Shown in pieces: positions 31,097 through 41,031 of a stretch of 64,000 nt of DNA. Made by a program: the position numbers and the translations under genes. This DNA comes from Rhodococcus sp. P1Y. GTDB taxonomy: Bacteria; Actinomycetota; Actinomycetes; Mycobacteriales; Mycobacteriaceae. Numbering within the stretch: position 1 is the first letter of the stretch; every line of letters begins with the position of its first letter. The notes beneath the pieces were generated by a model that had not been told where the DNA came from, searched no databases, and saw only the letters and a program-made list of their open reading frames with translations. Where the stretch lies: NCBI RefSeq assembly GCF_003641205.1, contig NZ_CP032762.1:5352001-5416000 (forward strand), written 5' to 3'.

Positions 31097-32038
31097 TCAT
31101 TTGGACTCGGTCGCCGAAACCACCCAGGTTCCGTCTATCTTCTCCATGTTGACGACGATCGGGAACATCGCATTACCGTATGCGACACCCGCTCTCGTCG
31201 AGCTGACGTTCAAGTTCGCCAACAGCTCGGCCTTGTCCGATTCGAGACGCGTCAATCCGATGTCCATCACGTCCACGTCCGTCGCGGTCTGGCTCTGCCG
31301 CGCATTCGACTTGATCGCGTCCAAGAACTTGTCCGTGTCCGCCTGCATCGAGGGGCTCATGAATGCGCGTGCGTTGGCCAAGTCGTCGTCGATGGTCTCG
31401 TAGTTGTAGCGATACAGCGCCGCAAGTCCTTCGGTTGCCTGCCGTGTCACCTCGGAGGACTCCCCCTGATCGACCCACGCCGAGTTGTCCACCGCGGTAC
31501 CGGGCTTCAGCGCAGCCACGATTGCGAACGCCACCAAGGCCACAGCGACCACACCGACAACGATCGTCGCGGTCCACCGAGTCCGCGAGCCATCACCTGT
31601 AGCGGAATACGCCGGATCGACGAACACACCGTTGCGCGTCTGCCCTGCTGTGGCCTTCTCAGCTGTGGTGGCCTTCTCTGCTGTGGTGTCCTTCTCTGCT
31701 GTGGTGGCCTTCTCCGTAGTTGCGGGTTTGTCCAGTCGCGGCTGGTCCGCGGTCACCGCCTTGTCGGCCGAAGCGGACTCGGTGATCGCACTGGTCTCGG
31801 CGTCGTCAGCGGTGTCGGGCTTGCCGTCGGTCTCAGCCCTGCCCTCAGGGCCTGCCTCGTCTCCGAGGAGCGGCTCGGAGGTGAAGAGCGGTTCGTTCTC
31901 GACGAGAGCGTCCCTCTCGACGGTTGGCGAGGTGGGGTCGACCTCCTGCTTCCGGCTACTACCTGCCACCTTCTTACGAGCTTTGCTCGTCGTGGTGGGC
32001 GGAACTATTTTGCGACGCTGTGGGGGCACTGCGGACAA
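31097..32038 (-). CDS. Mce-associated membrane protein (Mam-like) with tandem-repeat linker
   Basis: The 313-residue protein has a long disordered N-terminal part (residues 1-150) with a threonine/lysine repeat (TTAEKA units, six residues each), one transmembrane helix (TIVVGVVAVALVAFAIVAAL), and a C-terminal NTF2-like extracytoplasmic domain, the layout of Mce-associated proteins. It is the last gene of the Mce operon, just after another protein of the same kind. Such proteins stabilise or accessorise Mce lipid-import complexes at the cell envelope. The DNA of the linker is a near-perfect 18-bp tandem repeat (31655-31720). Confidence 0.8.
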   Translation of the reverse strand: MSAVPPQRRKIVPPTTTSKARKKVAGSSRKQEVDPTSPTVERDALVENEPLFTSEPLLGDEAGPEGRAETDGKPDTADDAETSAITESASADKAVTADQPRLDKPATTEKATTAEKDTTAEKATTAEKATAGQTRNGVFVDPAYSATGDGSRTRWTATIVVGVVAVALVAFAIVAALKPGTAVDNSAWVDQGESSEVTRQATEGLAALYRYNYETIDDDLANARAFMSPSMQADTDKFLDAIKSNARQSQTATDVDVMDIGLTRLESDKAELLANLNVSSTRAGVAYGNAMFPIVVNMEKIDGTWVVSATESK

Positions 32039-32089
32039 CTCCTCGAATCTGGCTACTGCAGGCGATAATGCGAACCGGGCCGGAAGGGT

Positions 32090-32836
32090 CTACGGACCTC
32101 CGGTTGCACCTGGGTTCTGTGCCGTGCCGTCGCTTGCGGGGGGAACTGCGTTCGGGTCGACCGGCGCGTTCGGGTCCACGGCAGCGTTCGGGTCCACCGC
32201 CGCGTTCGGATCGACTTCGGTGGTACCGGGATAGGCGGGCGTGTTGTCAGCGTTGAGCGGCACTCGATCCCCGACGGGAAGAAGCTTGCTCACTTTCCAG
32301 GTTCCGTCCACGTTCTGCAGGTACATGCGCATCACCTGGCGGGTTCGATCGATGACAGCGGAGTCGGCGTCGTTGGTCGTGGTGTTGGCGATGATGGCCA
32401 GTGCCGTCGCCGTGCCGTCGTCCGTGCTCAATTCGGTCAGCGTCGTGCCGAGGAGCTCCGCAGAGATCTTGCGCCCAGAGTTGCGCTGCTCGTCGGTGAT
32501 CGACGATTTCGTCTCCTCCAGGTACGCCGTCATCTCGTCGCCGGTGACCGAGGTGAGCATCGTGTCGAATGCCTCGTCCATTTTCGCGGAGTCGACAGTG
32601 CTGAGGTTGATCGCAGCTTGCTCGGCGCCTGCGAGGGCGGATTCACGCACGTCCGCGATGGACTTCTCGTCGTAGGCCTTCTTCCATCCGATGCCGAACC
32701 ACACACTCGCGACGAGCGCGAGGACTGCAACGACGGATACGCCGATCAGAACCGGCCTTGCTCTGTTCTTACGATCGGGCGACGACCCGGTCTCGGTGTT
32801 TGACGTCACAGTCCCAACCTTACTCTTCGGTAACAC
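32090..32836 (-). CDS. Mce-associated membrane protein with VDPNAA repeat tail
   Basis: The 248-residue protein has one N-terminal transmembrane helix (PVLIGVSVVAVLALVASVWFGIGW), then an extracytoplasmic Mam-like domain ending MRMYLQNVDGTWKVSKLLPVGD. The C terminus carries about four VDPNAA-type six-residue repeats followed by a proline-rich end. Start is GTG at 32836; a GTG ten codons in (32809) is also possible. It follows mceF after a hairpin and belongs to the Mce operon or is read through from it. Confidence 0.8.
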   Translation of the reverse strand: MLPKSKVGTVTSNTETGSSPDRKNRARPVLIGVSVVAVLALVASVWFGIGWKKAYDEKSIADVRESALAGAEQAAINLSTVDSAKMDEAFDTMLTSVTGDEMTAYLEETKSSITDEQRNSGRKISAELLGTTLTELSTDDGTATALAIIANTTTNDADSAVIDRTRQVMRMYLQNVDGTWKVSKLLPVGDRVPLNADNTPAYPGTTEVDPNAAVDPNAAVDPNAPVDPNAVPPASDGTAQNPGATGGP

Positions 32837-32895
32837 GTGCTCGATCCGCGCCGGAACCTACCCGCATCTGCGTTCAATCACAACGAAACGACAAC

Positions 32896-32931
32896 GGCGG
32901 TGGCTCCGCCGAACTCGGCAGAGCCACCGCC
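32896..32931 (-). terminator. Hairpin downstream of mceF
   Basis: Arms GGCGGTGGCT and AGCCACCGCC; on the minus strand the stem is followed by a moderately U-rich stretch (GTTGTCGTTTCGTTG). It probably reduces read-through from the mce genes into the two Mce-associated genes. Confidence 0.6.
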
Positions 32932-32943
32932 ATTTGCCGCTGC

Positions 32944-34191
32944 TTACTTCGGGGTGACCCCGATGAGCGGTGCGAGCTGGGAAGCAATCGGATTGAGATT
33001 CAGCTTCTCCGGGTCGACCTTGGGCTTGTTGTCCCACGGCTGCGGCGTCTCCGGATCGGCGAACACGATCCGGTTGGCGCTACGCACACCGGTCACGCTG
33101 CCCTGCGGCGTCGTGCAGTTCGCCTGAAGGTTCAACGGGTAGTTGTCCTCGGTGAGATCGAAGTTCGGGTTCTTCGCCTTCTCCTCGTCGAGAATTGCCT
33201 GTGAACCTTCGTAACCCAACGTGCACGGAGGCGGGTTGTTGGTCTCCAACAGCAGACCCTGATGAATGGTTCCGTCTCCGGGGGTCAGCGTCCCCGCGCC
33301 CGCAGCCAATGCAGGCAGGAAGATCAACAGAGGCTTGAGCGCAAGCGTTCGTGGGGCAGCCAGTTCGACAACCTCACGCAAGTTGCCCAAGTCCGTGGTG
33401 AGCGACTCACCGCCTTCCGCGATGAGCGCTCCGACCTGATCGCTGGCCGCTGTTCCGGTGTTGATCAGACGCCGAATATCCGGGTCGTTGCTTCGAATCT
33501 GCGCGGTGACCGAGTTCAAGTCCTGACTGAACTGCCTGATCGCCGAGGACTGCTCGGACTGGGTGTCCAGAACGGTCCGGCTGTCGCGAATCAGGGCCAG
33601 CGTCTGAGGAAGTGCCTCGTTACCAGTCTCGGACAACGAGCCGAGCGAGTCCACGAGAACCTGCAGATCGTCTCCCTTGCCGTCGAATGCGGCACCCAAT
33701 TCCTGGACCACCGTCGTCAGATTCTCGAGGGGAACCGTTTTGACGAGCTGATCGGTACTGGCGAGCACATCCTCGACCGGAACCGGCGTCTGGGTGTCGG
33801 CAGTTGCAATCGTCGAACCGTTCTCCAAGTACGGACCTTCGTCGCTGGTCGGCTGCAAGTCGACGTACTGCTCACCGATGGCCGAACGGTTGGCGACGAC
33901 AGCACGCGCCGACGACGGGATCTCCGGGCCCCCATTGTCGAGAAGGAGTTCGACATCGATACCGGTCTGCGTCAACGACAGTGCGCCGACAGTGCCCACC
34001 GGGACACCTCGGTAGGTCACCTCGGCGTTGGTGAAGATTCCGCCGGAGTCAGCGAACTGACCGGTGACGCTGTACTGGCCGAATCCGAGGAGGTTGTCGA
34101 GGCGAACGTACTTTCCACCGACGTATACGACACCCACTACCGCAACGATGACGAAGAGGATGAGCTGAATCTTTACCAGCCGTGATCTCAC
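32944..34191 (-). CDS. mceF: Mce family protein F
   Basis: 415 residues: an N-terminal membrane anchor (KIQLILFVIVAVVGVVYVGG) followed by the MCE domain (YSVTGQFADSGGIFTNAEVTYRGVPVG...) and the long helical region that forms the lipid tunnel of Mce complexes. It is the sixth and last mce gene of the operon. The GTG start overlaps the mceE stop (GTGA). MceF is part of the hetero-hexameric envelope channel that brings lipids or sterols to the YrbE permease. Confidence 0.9.
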   Translation of the reverse strand: MRSRLVKIQLILFVIVAVVGVVYVGGKYVRLDNLLGFGQYSVTGQFADSGGIFTNAEVTYRGVPVGTVGALSLTQTGIDVELLLDNGGPEIPSSARAVVANRSAIGEQYVDLQPTSDEGPYLENGSTIATADTQTPVPVEDVLASTDQLVKTVPLENLTTVVQELGAAFDGKGDDLQVLVDSLGSLSETGNEALPQTLALIRDSRTVLDTQSEQSSAIRQFSQDLNSVTAQIRSNDPDIRRLINTGTAASDQVGALIAEGGESLTTDLGNLREVVELAAPRTLALKPLLIFLPALAAGAGTLTPGDGTIHQGLLLETNNPPPCTLGYEGSQAILDEEKAKNPNFDLTEDNYPLNLQANCTTPQGSVTGVRSANRIVFADPETPQPWDNKPKVDPEKLNLNPIASQLAPLIGVTPK

Positions 34192-35489
34192 AGCCCACCT
34201 CCGAGTTGCTCGATCAGATCGTTCAGTGGATCGAACGGTGTCAACGGCGCACCGGTCTCACCCTCTTCGGGCTCGGCACCGGGTGCGACGGGTACTCCCG
34301 GCGGAGGCGTCGGGTTGGGAATGATCGGCGGAAGCGGCAGCAATGAGATCGTCGGCCACCCCGGACGAGGTCCGTTTCCGTTGTAATACGGATTGGATGG
34401 ATCGACCAACGGAAGTTGGTCACCGAACTTCGGCGGAATGTAGACCGGGTCGCCCTCGCCGACTCCGAAGTTGCGCAGAGCAGTGCCGATGGACAGGTCC
34501 AGTGACAGGTACAGGTTGGCCGAGTTGCCCTGCGTGATCTCCTCGACGCCGTCGGGGAACGGCAGGGTCGGAATCAGCGGCAACGTGGTGACGATGTCGT
34601 CGCCCGATGCGGCAAGTGCTTGCAACGTCGGGCGCAACGCACGGAGGTCGGCGATCAGGTTGTCCTTGGACTGGTTGATCACATCGGTGCCGACGGTGCC
34701 CAGACGGTCGAGTTGTCCCAGCATCGCGGTCAGCTGCGGACGTTGTTGTTCCAGAACTTCCGTTGCGATCGGAAGGTCCTGCAACACACGATCGATCTTT
34801 TCCGTTTGCCCACTGACCTGAGTGGTCAGTACATCGAGACCGTCGAGTGCTCGCGTGATGTCGTCTCGCTGCTGTTCTAGCCCACCGATGAGCGTGTTCG
34901 CTTCCTCCAGGAGACTCCGCGTCGTACCTTCGCGCCCGGCGAATGCCGCATTGAGTTCCTTCACGATCGGCGCGAGTTGCCCAACCCCGCCGCCGTTGAG
35001 AACGAGCGACAGCGCACCGAGGACCTGTTCGATATTGGTCGTGACCCTCGTACGGTCCAGCGGAATCGTGTCGCCGTCACGTAGCTTCTGTGGATCGGCA
35101 TCGCCCTCGGGCACGGTCAACTGGACGAACTTCTCACCAAGGATCGAGGTCTGCTCCACAGCCGCTGTGGCGTTGGCAGGAAGGTCGATCGAATTGTTCA
35201 CGATCACACCGACATTCGCCGTCCACTCACCGTCCGCGACGCTGATCGAATCGACTCGGCCGACCTCGACGCCGTCGACCTTGACAGTCGACTGCGGTAC
35301 CAGGTCGAGCACGTCCTGGAATTGGATGGTGAGCCGGATGGGGTCACTTCCCACGTCGGCGCCGCCGGGCAGCGGAATGCCGTACACCCCTTGCGAACAC
35401 GCACTGGCCGACAGGACCAACACGGTTGCGCCGACCACAGCGGTCAGCGGCCGCTTACCCGCAATCCAAGTGTTCATCGACCTACTCAC
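34188..35489 (-). CDS. mceE: Mce family lipoprotein E (LprK-like)
   Basis: I start at the GTG at 35489, which overlaps the mceD stop (GTGA). The first 30 residues form a lipoprotein signal ([20 protein letters not shown]; the lipobox is atypical, with Ala rather than Leu at -3). The MCE domain follows ([27 protein letters not shown]), then the helical region and a proline-rich C-terminal tail ([19 protein letters not shown]). The lipid-anchored fifth subunit is standard for mce operons. The frame is open well upstream but there overlaps mceD. Confidence 0.9.
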   Translation of the reverse strand: MSRSMNTWIAGKRPLTAVVGATVLVLSASACSQGVYGIPLPGGADVGSDPIRLTIQFQDVLDLVPQSTVKVDGVEVGRVDSISVADGEWTANVGVIVNNSIDLPANATAAVEQTSILGEKFVQLTVPEGDADPQKLRDGDTIPLDRTRVTTNIEQVLGALSLVLNGGGVGQLAPIVKELNAAFAGREGTTRSLLEEANTLIGGLEQQRDDITRALDGLDVLTTQVSGQTEKIDRVLQDLPIATEVLEQQRPQLTAMLGQLDRLGTVGTDVINQSKDNLIADLRALRPTLQALAASGDDIVTTLPLIPTLPFPDGVEEITQGNSANLYLSLDLSIGTALRNFGVGEGDPVYIPPKFGDQLPLVDPSNPYYNGNGPRPGWPTISLLPLPPIIPNPTPPPGVPVAPGAEPEEGETGAPLTPFDPLNDLIEQLGGGL

Positions 35490-36766
35490 CGTCCCCCTCC
35501 AAGCGATTCCTGCAGACCGGGCAGTGTGTTGCCCTCGCCCAGCCGTGGCGACACGACGCCCGGCACCGTACCCGGAACGACATTGCCTTGCTCGGTCTCG
35601 TTGGTCAGAACACCGAACGGAAGAACAAGATTGGAATCGCGAACCGGGCCCTGGATCAGCGTCGTGATCTCCCCGCATCGATCGATGACCGGTTGGATCT
35701 GCGCGCCGAGCTGCTGGAACCGCGGATCGCCGGGAACCAACTTGCCGAGGTCGATCAGGCGACACACCGTTCCGAGCGGGTCCTGCGTTTCGTTCTGCAA
35801 GTTCGCGCGCGAAGCCAGCGTTCCCGATTCCGCATCGTAGGAGTTGACCAGGTTGCTGATTGCCAGCGGAAGAATGGTCAACGTCTCGACCAGGGACTCC
35901 TTGTTGTCGGCCAAGGCCTGGGTGGGCTGGACAAGGCCGTCGGCGGCGCGAACCAACTGATCGCGGTTGTCCGCGACGAACCCGGCGACGTCGCCGAGTG
36001 TGATCGACAACTGATTCAACGCAGCGCCCAGGTCGTCGCGTTCTCCGTTGAGGAAACTCGTGAGATCCGACAGCTGGTTGTTGAATTGACGTACTTGCTC
36101 GTCGTTCGCGGCAAGTGCGGACACGAATGTCTGCAAGTTCTTGACCGTGTCGAACAGGTCACCACGCGAGTCGCTGAGGGTGCGGGATGCGTCGGAGAGC
36201 TGCGTGATCGTGTTGCCGAGCGCCTCGCCGTTGCCCTCGAGGTTCGCAGCTCCGGTGTTGACCAGATCGGTGAGAGCTCCGTTGGCGTTGGCACCGTTCG
36301 GTCCGAGCGCATTCGAGAGCTCGTCGATGCTGGCGTAGATCTGATCGACCTCGACCGGAGTCGCAGTGCGGTCGCGCGGAATGACGGTGTCACCCGACAT
36401 CTTGTCGCCGCCGGAGTAGGCCGGTGCAAGCTGGACGTATCGGTCCGAGACCAGCGACGGCGTGATCTGTGCAGCCCTTGCGTCGGACGGAATGTCGACA
36501 CCACGTTGGACGCGCATCTTCACCTCGACCTGATCACCCTGCGGAACCACCGAGGTCACCTTGCCGACCTCGACGCCCAGCACACGCACCTGGGATCCCT
36601 CGTAAATGCCGACGGACTTGTCGAAGTACGCGGTGATGTTGGTCGCGCCAGCTCGGGTGAACAGCCACCACAAGCCACCCGCGATCACGAGAGCCGCGAT
36701 CACGACACCCGCGATGACCGCGCGGCTTCCGCCGGTTTTCTTCACGTTTTCTCCGCTATCGGTCAT
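35486..36766 (-). CDS. mceD: Mce family protein D
   Basis: 426 residues with an N-terminal anchor ([21 protein letters not shown]), MCE domain ([27 protein letters not shown]) and helical region. The C-terminal end is glycine- and proline-rich. The start overlaps the mceC stop (TGATG). Fourth subunit of the Mce channel. Confidence 0.9.
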   Translation of the reverse strand: MTDSGENVKKTGGSRAVIAGVVIAALVIAGGLWWLFTRAGATNITAYFDKSVGIYEGSQVRVLGVEVGKVTSVVPQGDQVEVKMRVQRGVDIPSDARAAQITPSLVSDRYVQLAPAYSGGDKMSGDTVIPRDRTATPVEVDQIYASIDELSNALGPNGANANGALTDLVNTGAANLEGNGEALGNTITQLSDASRTLSDSRGDLFDTVKNLQTFVSALAANDEQVRQFNNQLSDLTSFLNGERDDLGAALNQLSITLGDVAGFVADNRDQLVRAADGLVQPTQALADNKESLVETLTILPLAISNLVNSYDAESGTLASRANLQNETQDPLGTVCRLIDLGKLVPGDPRFQQLGAQIQPVIDRCGEITTLIQGPVRDSNLVLPFGVLTNETEQGNVVPGTVPGVVSPRLGEGNTLPGLQESLGGGR

Positions 36767-37758
36767 CAGTTCCCTCCCAGGTCACGAGCAGGCTCGCGGT
36801 AGCCGGGAATCAACGGCAATCCAGGAGGTGTGAGGTTGGCCAAGGTGATGTCGAGCCAGCGTCCGTTGCCGACGACGTTGGAGTACAAACGCACGAATGG
36901 CGCGTACAACTCGAGGCCGCGTCGGAGCTCGGCGTTGTTCTCGTTGAGAATGTCTATGACGCCGTTGAGCTGCTCGAGCATCGGGGTGATCTGTTGCTCG
37001 TTGTCTCGAACGAGACCCGTGAGCTGAGTCGACAGTCGCTGAACGCCGGTGAGCAACTGCGAGATCGACTGCTGACGGTTGTTCAGTTCTTCCAGCAACG
37101 GGCCCGCGTCGGAGATCAACCGAGTGAACTCCTGATTGCGGTCCGCTAGAACCTTGGACGTCTGACCGGTCGCCTCGAACAGCTTCTGCAGCTCGGCATC
37201 GCGGCTCGCGATCGTCTCGGACAGACGGCTGACGCCGTCGAGTGACGCCCTGATGTCGGCCGGCGTCTCCGAGAACGCCTGGGACAACGTCTGGAAGCTC
37301 GACGCCAGCTGGGTCGTGTCGATGTCCTCGATGGTCGAGGCTGCATCGGAAAACGCATCGATGACGTCGTACGGAGAAGTCGTGCGCTCCAACGGGATCG
37401 GATCCTTGGGACCGAGCACGTCGTCGCCCCGAGGATCCACGGCCAGATATTTCTGACCGAGAAGGGTCTTGATCTGGATGGACGCCGAAGAGTTGTTGCC
37501 CACCCATGCGTCCTGGACGCGGAAGGCAACGTTGACCTTGTCCCCGTCGAGTTCCACCGAACTGACCTGGCCGACCTTCACACCCGCAATTCGAACTTCG
37601 TTGCCGGCCTTGAGACCTGCGGCCTCCTTGAACTGCGCGGTGTACGTAGAACCGGCACCCAGGATGGGCAGCTTGTCGAGAAAGAACACCGACACGGTTG
37701 CCAGCAAGATGATTGCGATGCCGAGAGCGCCGAGGACGAGAGGACTGCGCTTCTTCAT
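36766..37758 (-). CDS. mceC: Mce family protein C
   Basis: 330 residues from ATG 37758 ([27 protein letters not shown] anchor), then the MCE domain ([30 protein letters not shown]) and a helical region ending [13 protein letters not shown]. The ATG overlaps the mceB stop (ATGA). It is shorter than MceD but normal for this subunit. Confidence 0.9.
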   Translation of the reverse strand: MKKRSPLVLGALGIAIILLATVSVFFLDKLPILGAGSTYTAQFKEAAGLKAGNEVRIAGVKVGQVSSVELDGDKVNVAFRVQDAWVGNNSSASIQIKTLLGQKYLAVDPRGDDVLGPKDPIPLERTTSPYDVIDAFSDAASTIEDIDTTQLASSFQTLSQAFSETPADIRASLDGVSRLSETIASRDAELQKLFEATGQTSKVLADRNQEFTRLISDAGPLLEELNNRQQSISQLLTGVQRLSTQLTGLVRDNEQQITPMLEQLNGVIDILNENNAELRRGLELYAPFVRLYSNVVGNGRWLDITLANLTPPGLPLIPGYREPARDLGGN

Positions 37759-38822
37759 TCCTGGATCCCCCCAGCTTTGCAACGCGAGGCCGCGTTGGTG
37801 TAGAGCGGTTGATTCACAGTCGGCAATCCCGTCGGAAGGTTCAGGTTGGGCGAAGTGCCAGGCCCGATCTGAATGTCGAGACCGCACAGGTAGAACGTGA
37901 ACCACGAACCCTGCTGGGCCGTACGAATGAGCTTGTCGAGCTTCTTCGGCAACGTCTGAAGGACCTTGGTGACGTCGGCTTCGCGTCTGTTCAACGTTGT
38001 TGCCAACGTGTTCAGCGCCTCGACAGAACCTTGGATGGAGGGACGTGTCGGCTCGAGCAGGTCGGCCGTGGCGTCGGTGAGACCGGCGAGCGAGGTCACG
38101 GCCGAGCCGACGACGTCGCGGTCGGCCGACAGACCCGACACGAGCTGCTGGGTGTTGACGATCAACGAATCCAGCTGATCGTCGTTTTGATTCACTGTCT
38201 GCAGAACAGTGTTCAGGTTCGTGATAACCGCACCGATCACCACGTCTTTGTCCGCGACCGTGTTCGTCAGGCTCGCCGTACTGCGCACGAGCTCCGAAAT
38301 GGTGCCCGATTCTCCTTGGAACACCTGAATGATCTGGTACGACAACTTGTTGACGTCATCGGCACTCAGCGTCTGGAACAACGGACGGAATCCGTCGAAC
38401 AGCGTGGTGAGGTTGACGGCAGGCTTGGTCTGCGAGAGAGGAATGGTCTCGCCAGGGTTGATCTTGCCGCCCTGGTCCCCTGCTCCCTGTTCGATTGCGA
38501 TGTAGCGCTGACCGACAAGGTTTCGGTAGCGGAGGTTCGCCGTCACCGACGCCGGCAGGTACTCGCGGCCGTCCACAGAGAACTCGACTTTCGCCTCGCG
38601 CTCGTTGACGATCTCGATCTTTTTCACGTCGCCGACACGAACACCCGCGATGCGCACCTCGTCGCCGTTGTTGAGCGAAGCGACATCGCTGAAGATGGCA
38701 CTGTATGTCTTGCCACCTCCGCCCGAAATGTTGGCGATGGAGAACGCGAGCGTCGCGGTAGCCAGAATTGTCACCACGGCGAACACGATCAGCTTGACGA
38801 GTGGCGCGAGAAGCCCCCTCAT
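37755..38822 (-). CDS. mceB: Mce family protein B
   Basis: 355 residues from ATG 38822 (MRGLLAPLVKLIVFAVVTILATATLAFSIAN anchor), MCE domain (TYSAIFSDVASLNNGDEVRIAGVRVGDVKK), helical region and a cysteine near the C terminus (FYLCGLDIQIG ... RCKAGG). The ATG overlaps the mceA stop (ATGA), so the subunits are made in coupled fashion. Confidence 0.9.
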   Translation of the reverse strand: MRGLLAPLVKLIVFAVVTILATATLAFSIANISGGGGKTYSAIFSDVASLNNGDEVRIAGVRVGDVKKIEIVNEREAKVEFSVDGREYLPASVTANLRYRNLVGQRYIAIEQGAGDQGGKINPGETIPLSQTKPAVNLTTLFDGFRPLFQTLSADDVNKLSYQIIQVFQGESGTISELVRSTASLTNTVADKDVVIGAVITNLNTVLQTVNQNDDQLDSLIVNTQQLVSGLSADRDVVGSAVTSLAGLTDATADLLEPTRPSIQGSVEALNTLATTLNRREADVTKVLQTLPKKLDKLIRTAQQGSWFTFYLCGLDIQIGPGTSPNLNLPTGLPTVNQPLYTNAASRCKAGGIQE

Positions 38823-40168
38823 TTGATAGTCACCTCCGCACCCCTCAATGCCGGCGCCCCCGCCGATGTAACCCACGAAGGAACGTCCTCCGGAGCGGTC
38901 CCCGTCTGTCCGCCGTAGATCACGGCGAGTGTGTCACGTTCGAAATCCGAGCCCACGTAGCTCGCCGGAGCAGCGTTGTCCAGTCCGGGCAATGCCGAGT
39001 ACTGCGGCGCCGGAAGCTCCGGAATATCCTGCGGGCCCGGGTTTCTCGACGGCACCTGGTAGGAGCCGTCGTTCGCCGAACCACCCGGATACTGCGGGAA
39101 GAACTCCCCCGCAGCCGTGTCGGCCGGCGTGTAGCACCGCGGACCACGGTTGTCGAAGAGCCTCGGCTCGTCCTGGTTGGGGAGGTAACGCCCCTTCGGA
39201 TTGACGAACGCAGCGGACACGTTGATGCCTCGGTATTCGTCGCCGACCCCGATGACTTTCTGTGCGCGCTCGACGACCGGTACGAACTGACTGAACGTGC
39301 AGCCGAACGACGGCGAATACTGCGCGAGCAGCTCGAGAGCCTCACGCGAATCCCGGGAAATAGTGATGAGGTTGTTCGCGTTTGCCTCGACGAAGTCGGC
39401 CGTCGAACTGCTCGTCGCCGTCAACGACGAAATCAGAGTGTCCACGGCCGGACGCTGCTCGACCAACGTGTTACCGGTGACCGACAGGTTGTCGAGTGCA
39501 TCGATCAACTGCGGGCCCGCATCGGCGTAGGTCTGCGAGAAGTCCGCGAGACCGCGCAGGTCTTCCTGGATGTTCGGCAGTTCGGTGTTCAGACCCTTGA
39601 AGATGTTCTCCAAACGATCGATCGTCAGACCGAGTTGCTGTCCGCGCCCACTCAGACCCTGCGCGAGAGCACCGAGGGTGCTCGCAAGATCCTGCGGCGG
39701 AATCGCTTCGAGCAGTGGGAGCAGGTTGTCGAGCAACTGCCCGACCTCGATTGCGCTTCCACTGGTGTCCTGCCGGAGCACGGTGCCGTTGGTGATCGGC
39801 GATGCGGTGTCGTTCTCGGGAATCTGCAGTGCAACATAGCGTTCACCGAACAGTGTCTTCGGCAGCAACCGCGCGGTGGAGTTCGACGGAATGAGTTCCG
39901 CCTTGTCCGGGTCGATCGCGAGCTTCGCGGTGACGACGCCGTCGACCGAAGACGCCGAACGGACCTCACCCACGATCAGACCGCGAACCTTCACATCGGC
40001 ATTCGACGGCAACGCATTGCCCACCGAGTCCGTGACCAGGTCGATACTGACGACCTTCTTGAACGTCTTGTTGTACGAGGTGACCGACCATCCCAGAAAG
40101 AGAATCAGCACCAGGAAGAACGCAAGACCGAGCAGAAGTCGCCTCAAGCGCGACGGCGAGTCGATCAT
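38819..40168 (-). CDS. mceA: Mce family protein A
   Basis: 449 residues from the ATG at 40168 (MIDSPSRLRRLLLGLAFFLVLILFLGW anchor); this ATG overlaps the yrbEB stop (ATGA), which decides against the longer open frame. MCE domain: VSIDLVTDSVGNALPSNADVKVRGLIVGEVRS. The C-terminal third is proline- and asparagine-rich with two cysteines. First Mce subunit of the operon. Confidence 0.9.
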   Translation of the reverse strand: MIDSPSRLRRLLLGLAFFLVLILFLGWSVTSYNKTFKKVVSIDLVTDSVGNALPSNADVKVRGLIVGEVRSASSVDGVVTAKLAIDPDKAELIPSNSTARLLPKTLFGERYVALQIPENDTASPITNGTVLRQDTSGSAIEVGQLLDNLLPLLEAIPPQDLASTLGALAQGLSGRGQQLGLTIDRLENIFKGLNTELPNIQEDLRGLADFSQTYADAGPQLIDALDNLSVTGNTLVEQRPAVDTLISSLTATSSSTADFVEANANNLITISRDSREALELLAQYSPSFGCTFSQFVPVVERAQKVIGVGDEYRGINVSAAFVNPKGRYLPNQDEPRLFDNRGPRCYTPADTAAGEFFPQYPGGSANDGSYQVPSRNPGPQDIPELPAPQYSALPGLDNAAPASYVGSDFERDTLAVIYGGQTGTAPEDVPSWVTSAGAPALRGAEVTIK

Positions 40169-41025
40169 CCGGCAACCCTCACTGTGGTGGTGGTTCCCCA
40201 GATAGCGAGACTGAGGAAGAAGTCCAGAACAGCAACCGTCACGATGGCGGTTCTCACGGCCCGGCCTACTGCGACACCGACACCCGCCGGACCGCCCGAG
40301 GCGTGAAAGCCGTAGTAGCAATGGATCATGATCAGGACGAAGGCGAATATCAGCACCTTGAGGAACGAATACAGCACGTCCTCGGGTGGCAGGAACAGAT
40401 TGAAATAGTGGTCGTACGATCCGCCCGATTGGCCGTTGAAGATCGTACTAATTCCCCTCGAGGCAATGTACGAGGCGAGCAGACCCACGATGTAGAGCGG
40501 GATCACTGCTACGAATCCGGCGATCATTCGCGTCGTGACCAAGAACGGCACACTCGGCACCGCCATGACCTCCAGCGCGTCGATCTCCTCGGAAATACGC
40601 ATCGCACCCAGCTGTGCCGTGAACCCTGCACCGACAGTGGCCGACAGCGCGAGACCCGCCACGACGGGCGCGATCTCACGGGTGTTGACATACGCCGAGA
40701 GGAAGCCGGTGAGCACGGAGCTGCCCAGCTGTTCGAGGGCTGCGTAACCCTGCAGACCGACGACGACGCCCGTCGCACCGGACATCATGACGATGACTCC
40801 GATGGTGCCGCCGATGACCGCGAGAGCACCTGTGCCGAAGGTGACCTCTGCGAGAAGGCGAAGGACTTCCTTCTTGTAGTGAACGAGCGTGCGCGGAATC
40901 CAACCGATGGCGCGAACGTAGAACGACATCTGCTCGCCCGCGTTCTCGAGCACGGTGAGCGGGGCGCCTGCGATGCGTTTGGCGCGCATCAAAGTACGGT
41001 CGCCACGACCTTTGGCGATGGTCAT
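40165..41025 (-). CDS. yrbEB: MlaE/YrbE-type permease B of the Mce transporter
   Basis: 286 residues, MlaE family: about six hydrophobic segments, the conserved GLQGYAALEQLGSS and the EIDALEVMAVPSVPFLVTTRMIA coupling region. With the A permease it forms the inner-membrane part of the Mce importer, driven by the Mkl ATPase. It begins 6 bp after yrbEA ends and overlaps mceA. Confidence 0.93.
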   Translation of the reverse strand: MTIAKGRGDRTLMRAKRIAGAPLTVLENAGEQMSFYVRAIGWIPRTLVHYKKEVLRLLAEVTFGTGALAVIGGTIGVIVMMSGATGVVVGLQGYAALEQLGSSVLTGFLSAYVNTREIAPVVAGLALSATVGAGFTAQLGAMRISEEIDALEVMAVPSVPFLVTTRMIAGFVAVIPLYIVGLLASYIASRGISTIFNGQSGGSYDHYFNLFLPPEDVLYSFLKVLIFAFVLIMIHCYYGFHASGGPAGVGVAVGRAVRTAIVTVAVLDFFLSLAIWGTTTTVRVAG

Positions 41026-41031
41026 TGCGGG

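Noticed and set aside
40169..40321. Longer N terminus for MceA
   Set aside because: It would overlap yrbEB deeply; the ATGA overlap and the membrane anchor at MIDSPSRLRR fix the start.
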